From the NCBI RefSeq assembly GCF_013410035.1, contig NZ_JACCBW010000004.1, forward strand, positions 186,001 through 250,000: a stretch of DNA of 64,000 bases. Reading direction: 5' to 3'. Numbering within the stretch: the stretch's first letter is position 1; each line of letters begins with the position of its first letter. Under the pieces are notes generated by a model, which had not been told where the DNA came from, ran no database searches, and worked only from the letters and a program-made list of their open reading frames with translations. The position numbers were made by a program, and so were the translations under genes. Below are positions 48,720 to 55,400 of this stretch, in pieces. This DNA comes from Nocardioides cavernae. Lineage in GTDB: Bacteria; Actinomycetota; Actinomycetes; Propionibacteriales; Nocardioidaceae.

Positions 48720-49219
48720 TGCTGCGCCTCGTGATGCCGCAGGCCTGGACGGTCGTCGTGGACGTGCTCGCCTGGGGGCTGTTCCACGCTGCGACGGGGT
48801 ACGCCGCGCACCGCCTCCCCGACCGCCGGCTCGCCCGCGACGGGTGGGGCCTGCGCCAGCGCCGGTTCGAGGACGACGGCCGGTGGTACCGCAGGCGCCT
48901 GCGTGTCCACCGCTGGAAGGACCGACTCCCCGAGGCCGGGGCGCTGTTCGCCGGCGGGATCAGCAAGCGCGAGCTCCCCGCGCACGACGTCGACGGGCTG
49001 CGGGTGTTCGTCCGCGAGACCCGTCGCGCCGAGCTGGCGCACTGGTGGGCGCTGTGGTGCGGGCCCCTCTTCGTGCTGTGGAACCCGCCTTTCGCCGCGG
49101 CCCTGCTCCTCACCTACGGGGTGGCGGTCAACCTGCCGTTCATCGTGATCCAGCGCTACAACCGGTTCCGCACGCAGGCGCTGCTGCGCCGGCTCGAGCG
49201 CCGACGGACGTCCGCATGA
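48719..49219 (+). CDS. Glycosyl-carotenoid acyltransferase (CrtO-like)
   Basis: 166 residues, almost exactly the length of staphylococcal CrtO (165). Shares the pattern of an N-terminal helix, then the VHRWKDRLPEAGALFAGGISK region, a middle EThr-Arg block and a C-terminal hydrophobic hairpin ending IVIQRYNRFR. In S. aureus CrtO transfers a fatty acyl chain to the glycosylated carotenoid. TGATG one-base overlap with the glycosyltransferase. Assigned from motif and context; moderately sure. Confidence 0.8.
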   Translation: MLRLVMPQAWTVVVDVLAWGLFHAATGYAAHRLPDRRLARDGWGLRQRRFEDDGRWYRRRLRVHRWKDRLPEAGALFAGGISKRELPAHDVDGLRVFVRETRRAELAHWWALWCGPLFVLWNPPFAAALLLTYGVAVNLPFIVIQRYNRFRTQALLRRLERRRTSA

Positions 49220-50055
49220 CCAGCCGGGCGGAGGCACCCCCGCGCGCGGTGACGCTCGACCGCGCCCCGGAGTCTCGGCACGGGCCGATCGCCCAGCTCC
49301 TCATCGCCTGGTCCCCCCTGAGTGCCATCCTCGTCGCCTACTGGGTGGCGCAGTGGATCACCGCACCGCTCGGCACTGGCGACGGCGCCGACACCAACCG
49401 CCTCGGCGCCGGCCTGCACGTCCTGGGTCCGGCGCGCGGCGACGAGGCGCTGCTCGGGGCGGTGCCGACGGTCTGGCTGCAGCAGCACCTCGTCGACGGG
49501 TCGGCGCACTGGTGGGACGCCGTCGCCGCCCTGGTCTACGTCACCCACTTCCTCACCATCCCGCTCATCACGGCCGTGGCCTGGTTCCGGCTCCGCCCCC
49601 GCTTCGGCGAGTGGCTGGCCGCCGTCCTCACGATGTCGGCGCTCGGCATCGCCACCTACCTCGCCTATCCCGCCGCGCCGCCGTGGCTCGCCGCCGCCCG
49701 GGGCGACATCGGGCCGGTGGACCGGATCTCCTCCCTCGGGTGGCAGGCGCTCGGGCTCGATCCCGTCGCCCGGCTGGTGGAGAGCGGCCAGGCCGGCAGC
49801 AACCCGGTCGCCGCGATGCCGTCGCTGCACGCCGCAGCGGCCCTGCTCGCCACGCTGTTCCTCTGGCGCTCGGTGGGCCTCGTGTGGCGTGTCGTCCTCG
49901 TGGCGTACGCCCTCGCCATGGCGCTGACGCTCGTCTACACCGGTGAGCACTACGTCGTCGACGTGCTCGCGGGCTGGCTGGTCGCCGCGACCGGGGCGGC
50001 GGCGGGGCACGTCGTGCGCGTCCGGCGCGCCCGCCGACCAGGAGGTGCGCGGTGA
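49216..50055 (+). CDS. PAP2 superfamily membrane phosphatase/phosphotransferase
   Basis: 279 residues, about six helices. Active-site motifs are in the Aur1/Ipt1-like arrangement: AAPPW, then VAAMPSLHAAAALL (PSxH) and VYTGEHYVVDVLAGW (GEHxxxD). Members dephosphorylate lipid phosphates or transfer phospho-head groups. In this operon it might act on a prenyl diphosphate or modify a phenolic lipid; nothing in the sequence decides. ATGA overlap upstream, GTGA downstream. Confidence 0.85.
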   Translation: MTSRAEAPPRAVTLDRAPESRHGPIAQLLIAWSPLSAILVAYWVAQWITAPLGTGDGADTNRLGAGLHVLGPARGDEALLGAVPTVWLQQHLVDGSAHWWDAVAALVYVTHFLTIPLITAVAWFRLRPRFGEWLAAVLTMSALGIATYLAYPAAPPWLAAARGDIGPVDRISSLGWQALGLDPVARLVESGQAGSNPVAAMPSLHAAAALLATLFLWRSVGLVWRVVLVAYALAMALTLVYTGEHYVVDVLAGWLVAATGAAAGHVVRVRRARRPGGAR

Positions 50056-50828
50056 GGCTGCTCGCGGCCGTCCATCCGGGACCGGCGCTCGCCGTCACCG
50101 TGCTCGCGGCCCTCCTCGCCCGGGCGCAGGGGCTCGACCTCGCGACGAGCGCGCTGCTCGTGTCCGCGGTGCTCGCCGGGCAGCTCACGGTCGGGTGGAG
50201 CAACGACCTCGTCGACCTGCGGCGTGACCGGGCCGCCGGCCGCACCGACAAGCCCCTCGTCACCGGCGCGGTGTCGGTGGCCGCGGTCCGCGTCGCGTGC
50301 GCCCTGGCCGTGGTGGCGTGCGTGGTCCTCTCGCTCGCGCTGGGCGTGCTCCCCGGCCTGCTGCACCTGGGCTGCGTCGCGTCCGCCTGGGCCTACAACC
50401 TCGGCCTCAAGTCGACGTGGTGGTCGTGGCTGCCGTACGCCCTCTCGTTCGGCGGGCTCACCGGGGTCGTCTCGCTCGCGGACGGCCAGGCGCCGCCGTG
50501 GTGGTGGCCGGCGGGCGCCGCCCTGCTGGGCGTCGGGGCACACCTGCTCAACGTCCTGCCCGACCTGGACGACGACGCGGCGACGGGTGTGCGCGGGCTG
50601 CCGCACCGCCTCGGCCCCGACCGGATCGCGCCGGTCGCGGCCGCCGTGCTGGCCGCCGCCTCGGTGGTCGTGCTGGTGGGTGCGGCTCCCCCGGCTCCCG
50701 TGACCGCCGCCGTCGCCGTCGTGGTCGTCGCCCTGACCGCCCTCGTGGTGCGGGGCAGGGGCCGGGCGCCGTTCGTCGCCGCCGTGGCGGTCGCCCTGGT
50801 CGACGCCGTGATCCTGGCGGTGGCGTGA
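50052..50828 (+). CDS. UbiA family prenyltransferase
   Basis: 258 residues from GTG, about eight helices. First Asp motif NDLVDLRRD (near residue 57) with the following RTDKPLVTG, second Asp motif in LPDLDDDAATGVRG (near residue 172). Transfers a prenyl chain to an aromatic or other acceptor in the membrane. Next to a geranylgeranyl-reductase-like gene and a type III PKS it may prenylate the polyketide ring. The alternative is a CrtEb-type lycopene elongase making C50 carotenoids, which are also UbiA-family and often follow heterodimeric cyclases. Confidence 0.87.
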   Translation: MRLLAAVHPGPALAVTVLAALLARAQGLDLATSALLVSAVLAGQLTVGWSNDLVDLRRDRAAGRTDKPLVTGAVSVAAVRVACALAVVACVVLSLALGVLPGLLHLGCVASAWAYNLGLKSTWWSWLPYALSFGGLTGVVSLADGQAPPWWWPAGAALLGVGAHLLNVLPDLDDDAATGVRGLPHRLGPDRIAPVAAAVLAAASVVVLVGAAPPAPVTAAVAVVVVALTALVVRGRGRAPFVAAVAVALVDAVILAVA

Positions 50829-50866
50829 TGGTTGGCGGGATGGCTGGCGGGATGGCGGGCGGGATG
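50828..50866 (+). repeat. Tandem 12-bp repeat with four in-frame start codons
   Basis: ATG occurs at 50828, 50840, 50852 and 50864, each within a repeat unit of the form ATGGNNGGCGGG. Each later ATG is preceded by a purine-rich GGCGGG, so any of the four could initiate translation. The encoded peptide is [16 protein letters not shown]. Confidence 0.85.
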
Positions 50867-52042
50867 GACGAGACGTGGGACCTGGTCGTCGTCGGCGCCG
50901 GCCCGGCGGGGTCCTCCGCGGCGCTCGGCGCACTCACCGAGGACCCGACGCTGCGGGTGCTGCTCCTCGACCGCAGTGACTTCCCGCGCGACAAGTCGTG
51001 CGGTGACGGCATCGCTCCCCACGTGCTCGACGCCCTGGCCGGCGTCGGCGCCGGCGACGTCGTCGCCGGGTGGACGCCGCTGCGCGACCTCGAGCTGTCG
51101 CGTCGCGACGTGGTCGTGTCCGGGCCGATGCGCCGCGACGTGCACGTCGTGCCACGGCGCGTGCTCGACGCCCGGCTCGTCGAGCGCGCGGTCGCCGCGG
51201 GAGCCGAGCTGCGCACCCACCGCGTGACCTCCCTGGCCGCCGGCCCTGACGGGGTCCTCGTCTCCGACGGCGTCCGAGGGCGGGTCGTCGTCGGTGCCGA
51301 CGGGGCCCACTCGCTCGTCCGGACCGCGCTGCTCGGCAAGCGGCGCGAGGCACGCGCCATCGCGATCCGCGGCTACGCCCCGACCACCCCGGAGATGGCG
51401 GGGCGCCAGGTCATCCGCTACGGCGAGCGCCGCCAGCCGTCGTACGCCTGGGCCTTCGACCGCGGCGACGGCCTGGCCAACGTCGGCTACGGCGAGCTGC
51501 TGCCGGGCGAGCAGAAGCCCGGACAGGCGCCGAGCCGTCGGCTGCTGCTCGACCAGCTCGAACGACTCGTCCCGGGCGCCGCCTCCACCGGCACCGACTG
51601 GCGCGGCCACCACCTCCCGCTGAGCTCGTGGCGCTGGGACCAGCCGGACGGCCGGGTGCTGCTGGTGGGCGACGCGGCCGGGCTCGTGAACCCGATGACC
51701 GGCGAGGGCATCTACTACGCCGTCGCGACCGGCATCGCCGCCGGGCGCACGGCGGCCCGGGCCGTCCGCGCGGACCGCCCGGGCGAGGCCGGCGCGCAGC
51801 ACCGCGCGAGCGTGCGTGCCCTCCTCGGGACGCACCTGCGCCACACCTGGACCGCGTCCCGGCTCTCCCGCTCGCCGCGGGTCGTCGAAGCCGGGATCCG
51901 GGCAGCGGGGCGCGACCGGCACGCCTTCGACACCCTCGTCGAGCTCGGCCTGGGCGACGGCCGCATCGACGCCCGACTCGCCGGCGGGCTGCTGCGCAGC
52001 CTGCTCCGCCCCCACGACCCCGACACCCGAGGTGGCTCATGA
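50828..52042 (+). CDS. Geranylgeranyl reductase family FAD-dependent oxidoreductase
   Basis: 404 residues if started at the first ATG. FAD-binding [17 protein letters not shown], the family's CGDG motif in [28 protein letters not shown] and [18 protein letters not shown] are all clear. Enzymes of this family saturate geranylgeranyl chains of chlorophyll, archaeal lipids or menaquinone. The N-terminus is ambiguous: four in-frame ATGs lie 12 bp apart (50828, 50840, 50852, 50864) in a tandem repeat, plus a GTG at 50825. Follows UbiA and precedes the PKS with overlaps. Confidence 0.87.
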   Translation: MVGGMAGGMAGGMDETWDLVVVGAGPAGSSAALGALTEDPTLRVLLLDRSDFPRDKSCGDGIAPHVLDALAGVGAGDVVAGWTPLRDLELSRRDVVVSGPMRRDVHVVPRRVLDARLVERAVAAGAELRTHRVTSLAAGPDGVLVSDGVRGRVVVGADGAHSLVRTALLGKRREARAIAIRGYAPTTPEMAGRQVIRYGERRQPSYAWAFDRGDGLANVGYGELLPGEQKPGQAPSRRLLLDQLERLVPGAASTGTDWRGHHLPLSSWRWDQPDGRVLLVGDAAGLVNPMTGEGIYYAVATGIAAGRTAARAVRADRPGEAGAQHRASVRALLGTHLRHTWTASRLSRSPRVVEAGIRAAGRDRHAFDTLVELGLGDGRIDARLAGGLLRSLLRPHDPDTRGGS

Positions 52043-53094
52043 GGATCCTCTCCGTCCGCGGCGCACTGCCGACGCACTCCCACCCGCAGGCCGAGATCAC
52101 CGAGGCGCTGTCGGCGGTGATCGCCGAGCGGAGCCTCGACCGCGCCCTGCTGCGGCGCTTCCACGCCAACGCCGGCGTCGAGCGCCGGCACACGGTGCTG
52201 CCGCTGTCCGACTACGCCTCCATCGGCGACTTCGGGCACGCCAACGACCTCTTCATCGAGCACGCGGTCGAGCTCGGGTCGCGAGCCCTGGAGGACGCGC
52301 TCAAGGCCGCGGACCTCACCCCGTCCGACGTCGACCTCGTCGTGACCGCGACGGTCACCGGGCTCGCGGTCCCGTCCCTCGACGCGCGCATCGCGGCGCG
52401 CGTCGGGCTCCGCGAGGACGTACGCCGGATGCCGCTCGTGGGCCTCGGCTGCGTGGCCGGTGCCGCGGGCATCGCGCGGGTGCACGACTACCTGCTCGGG
52501 CGCCCCGGCGACACGGCGGTCCTCATCGCGGTCGAGCTCTGCTCGCTGACCGTGCAGAAGGACGACGTGTCGGTCCCCAACCTCGTCGCCAGCGGGCTCT
52601 TCGGGGACGGCGCGGCGGCCGTCGTCGCGGTCGGCGACGACGTGCGCCCCGGTCCCGTCCAGGTGCTCGACTCGCGCAGCAGGCTCTACCCCGACAGCGA
52701 GCGGACCATGGGATTCGACGTCACCGGCAACGGTCTGCGCATCGTGCTCGACGCCGAGGTGCCCACCCTCGTGGAGCGCTTCGTCCGCGGCGACGTGGAC
52801 GCCTTCCTCGCCGACCACGGGCTGACGCGCGACGACATCGGGTGGTGGGTGTGCCACCCCGGCGGCCCCAAGGTCATCGAGGCGCTCGAGCACGCGCTGG
52901 AGGTGCCGCGCGAGGCGGTGCAGCTCACGTGGGACTCGCTCGCCCGCGTCGGGAACCTGTCCTCGGTCTCGGTGCTGCAGGTCCTCGAGGACACGCTCCG
53001 CGAGCGGCCGCCCGCCCCCGGCAGCCACGGCGTGCTGATGGCGATGGGCCCGGGCTTCTGCTCGGAGCTGGTCCTGCTGAGGGCCGCGTCATGA
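52039..53094 (+). CDS. Type III polyketide synthase
   Basis: 351 residues, chalcone-synthase fold. Catalytic triad Cys138 ([11 protein letters not shown]), His273 ([14 protein letters not shown]) and Asn306 ([10 protein letters not shown]). The pattern fits bacterial enzymes that extend fatty acyl starters with malonyl units to alkylresorcinols or alkylpyrones (such as SrsA). Followed by a methyltransferase and a flavoprotein, as in the streptomycete srsABC operon for methylated alkylquinones. Both ends overlap neighbours by 4 bp. Confidence 0.93.
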   Translation: MRILSVRGALPTHSHPQAEITEALSAVIAERSLDRALLRRFHANAGVERRHTVLPLSDYASIGDFGHANDLFIEHAVELGSRALEDALKAADLTPSDVDLVVTATVTGLAVPSLDARIAARVGLREDVRRMPLVGLGCVAGAAGIARVHDYLLGRPGDTAVLIAVELCSLTVQKDDVSVPNLVASGLFGDGAAAVVAVGDDVRPGPVQVLDSRSRLYPDSERTMGFDVTGNGLRIVLDAEVPTLVERFVRGDVDAFLADHGLTRDDIGWWVCHPGGPKVIEALEHALEVPREAVQLTWDSLARVGNLSSVSVLQVLEDTLRERPPAPGSHGVLMAMGPGFCSELVLLRAAS

Positions 53095-53633
53095 CCGGGC
53101 TGGTCGCGTTCACCGTCCTCGTCGCCCTCGTCGGCGTCGAGCGGGTCGCCGAGCTCGTCGTCTCGGTCCGCAACGCCGCCTGGAGCCGCGAGCGCGGCGG
53201 CGTCGAGTCCGGACTGGGCCACTTCCCGTTCATGGTCGTGCTGCACACCGCCCTCCTCGTCGGAGCCCTGGCCGAGGCGTGGGTGCGCCGTCCCGACGTG
53301 CCGCCCGTGCTCGCGTGGTCGATGCTGTTGCTCGTCATCGCGTCCCAGGGCCTGCGCTGGTGGTGCATCGCCACGCTCGGGCGCCGGTGGAACACCCGCG
53401 TCATCGTCGTGCCCGGCCTCCCGCCGGTGCGCTCGGGGCCCTACCGGTGGCTGCGCCACCCCAACTACGTCGCGGTCGTCGTCGAGGGCGTGGCGCTCCC
53501 CCTGGTGCACGGCGCCTGGATCACGGCCGTGGTCTTCACCGTCCTCAACGCCGGCCTGCTCGCCGTACGCATCCGCGTCGAGGACGCCGCGCTGGCCGCC
53601 CTGCCGGTGGGGAACGAGGCCGCCCGTGCGTGA
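53091..53633 (+). CDS. Isoprenylcysteine carboxyl methyltransferase-family protein (SrsB-like)
   Basis: 180 residues with four or five helices. The C-terminal SAM-binding signature [18 protein letters not shown] (about residues 115-135) is typical of the ICMT family. SrsB of Streptomyces, from the same family, methylates alkylresorcinols; the direct position after the type III PKS supports this role. Overlaps the PKS stop by 4 bp and the next gene by 8 bp. Confidence 0.87.
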   Translation: MTGLVAFTVLVALVGVERVAELVVSVRNAAWSRERGGVESGLGHFPFMVVLHTALLVGALAEAWVRRPDVPPVLAWSMLLLVIASQGLRWWCIATLGRRWNTRVIVVPGLPPVRSGPYRWLRHPNYVAVVVEGVALPLVHGAWITAVVFTVLNAGLLAVRIRVEDAALAALPVGNEAARA

Positions 53634-54660
53634 GGTGGTCGTGGTCGGCGGAGGCCCGGTGGGGCTCGCGGCGGCGGTCCATGCCCGGCGGGCCGGGCTG
53701 TCCGTCCTCGTCCGCGAGCCGCGGCAGGGCCCGGTGGACAAGGCCTGCGGCGAGGGCCTCATGCCGGGGGCCCTCTCCGAGCTCGCCGACCTCGGGGTCC
53801 ACCCCCACGGCCGTGACCTGGCCGGGATCCGCTACGTCGCGAGCACCGGCACCGGCGTCACCGCGCGCTTCGCCGCCGGCCCCGGCCGGGGCGTACGCCG
53901 CACCGTCCTCCACGACGCGCTCGCCGCCCGCGCCGACGAGGTCGGGGTCGAGGTCGACGCCCGTCCCGTCGCCACGGTGGACGACGCCGGTGACCACGTG
54001 CTGGTCGACGGCGAGCCCGCCCGCTACGTCATCGCCGCCGACGGACTGCACTCGACCGTGCGCCGCCTCGTCGGGCTGGAGGGTCCCGCGCCGTCGCGGC
54101 GCCGCTTCGGGCAGCGCTGCCACGTCCGGCAGGCGCCGTGGACCGACGTCGTGGAGGTGCACTGGTCCCCCCGCGCCGAGGCCTACGTCACCCCGGTCGA
54201 CGACGACCTCGTCGGCGTCGCGGTCCTGGGCGAGGCCGGCTCCCGCTTCGAGGACCTGCTCGACGACTTCCCCGTGCTGCGGGAGCGGCTCACCGGGCCA
54301 CGCACCCGCGTGATGGGGGCGGGGCCCCTGCGCCAGCGCGCGCGGGCCCGGTCGGTGGGCCGGGTGCTGCTCGTCGGCGACGCCGCCGGCTACGTCGACG
54401 CGCTCACCGGCGAGGGGATCGCCCTCGGCCTGGCCCAGGCCCGGGTCGCCGTCGACCTCGTGGCCCTCGGCGACGTCCGCGGCTACGACCGCGCGGCCCG
54501 CCGGATGGGGTTGCGGCACGAGCTGCTGACCCACGCCCTGCTGCACGCCACCGCCCGCCCGTCCGTGCGCCGGGGCCTGGTCCCCGCCGCACGGCGCCTG
54601 CCGTGGCTCTTCTCGTCCGCCGTCAACCAGCTCGCCCGACCCGTGGGGAGGCCCGCATGA
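53626..54660 (+). CDS. FAD-dependent monooxygenase-like oxidoreductase (SrsC-like)
   Basis: 344 residues from GTG. FAD-binding VVVVGGGPVGLAAAVHARRAG (4-24), ACGEGLMPGALSEL, VIAADGLHSTVRR (DG motif) and [22 protein letters not shown]. This fold covers aromatic hydroxylases and geranylgeranyl reductases. After a type III PKS and a methyltransferase the likely job is hydroxylation or oxidation of the resorcinol to a quinone, as SrsC does. It is shorter than typical p-hydroxybenzoate hydroxylases. Confidence 0.85.
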   Translation: MREVVVVGGGPVGLAAAVHARRAGLSVLVREPRQGPVDKACGEGLMPGALSELADLGVHPHGRDLAGIRYVASTGTGVTARFAAGPGRGVRRTVLHDALAARADEVGVEVDARPVATVDDAGDHVLVDGEPARYVIAADGLHSTVRRLVGLEGPAPSRRRFGQRCHVRQAPWTDVVEVHWSPRAEAYVTPVDDDLVGVAVLGEAGSRFEDLLDDFPVLRERLTGPRTRVMGAGPLRQRARARSVGRVLLVGDAAGYVDALTGEGIALGLAQARVAVDLVALGDVRGYDRAARRMGLRHELLTHALLHATARPSVRRGLVPAARRLPWLFSSAVNQLARPVGRPA

Positions 54661-55274
54661 CCGACACGAGCACCGACACCGCCGCACCGACCACGTCCCG
54701 CGAGCAGGTGGTCCTGCTCGACGAGGACGGTCGTGCCATCGGCACCGCCGACAAGGCGACGGTCCACCACGCCCGCACACCGCTGCACCTCGCCTTCTCG
54801 TGCTACCTCTTCGACGGAGAAGGCAACGTCCTCGTGACGCAGCGGGCCCTGCACAAGCGGACCTTCCCCGGGGTGTGGACAAACAGCTGCTGCGGCCACC
54901 CGGCCCCGGGCGAGCCGATGGAGGACGCCGTGCGTCGGCGGGTCCCCCAGGAGCTCGGCACCGACGTCACCGACCTGGTCCTGGTGCTCCCCCGCTTCCG
55001 CTACCGGGCCGAGCAGGACGGCATCGTCGAGAACGAGCTCTGCCCGGTCTTCGTGGGCCGGGCGTCGGGTCCCGTCACGGCCGACCCCGACGAGGTGGAG
55101 GACGCGCGGTGGGAGCCGTGGGCGCCCTTCCGCGAGGCGGTGCTGGACGGCAGCCGCTCCGTGTCGGTGTGGTGCCGCGAGCAGGTCGCGCAGCTGCCGG
55201 CGGAGCCGTGGACGACGCCCGCAGCCGACGTCGCCGACCTGCCGCCCGCCGCGGTGAACGACGTCACGCGCTGA
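54657..55274 (+). CDS. idi: Isopentenyl-diphosphate delta-isomerase, type I
   Basis: 205 residues. Nudix fold with the type I active site: Cys79 in NSCCGHPAPGE, and acidic residues in EQDGIVENELCPVF (about 119-132). Interconverts IPP and DMAPP, feeding crtE. Last gene of the isoprenoid operon, ATGA overlap with the preceding flavoprotein. The N-terminal 13 residues are a Thr-rich tail; the C-terminus is about 20 residues longer than E. coli Idi. Confidence 0.94.
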   Translation: MTDTSTDTAAPTTSREQVVLLDEDGRAIGTADKATVHHARTPLHLAFSCYLFDGEGNVLVTQRALHKRTFPGVWTNSCCGHPAPGEPMEDAVRRRVPQELGTDVTDLVLVLPRFRYRAEQDGIVENELCPVFVGRASGPVTADPDEVEDARWEPWAPFREAVLDGSRSVSVWCREQVAQLPAEPWTTPAADVADLPPAAVNDVTR

Positions 55275-55400
55275 GGGCCACTCCTGGGGGTGGGCAGGAG
55301 GGGTGGGGTTCGCCCGAACCGCGACGCGGTCGACACCCCCTGTGACACGCTGGACGGAAGCCTCGAGACCGTGGGCCGCCAGCTGCCACGAAGGGCCACC

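Noticed and set aside
55307..55320. GGTTCG-CC-CGAACC as an SOS box
   Set aside because: The half-sites are in the reverse order and spacing from the LexA consensus (CGAAC-N4-GTTCG), so it is just an inverted repeat.
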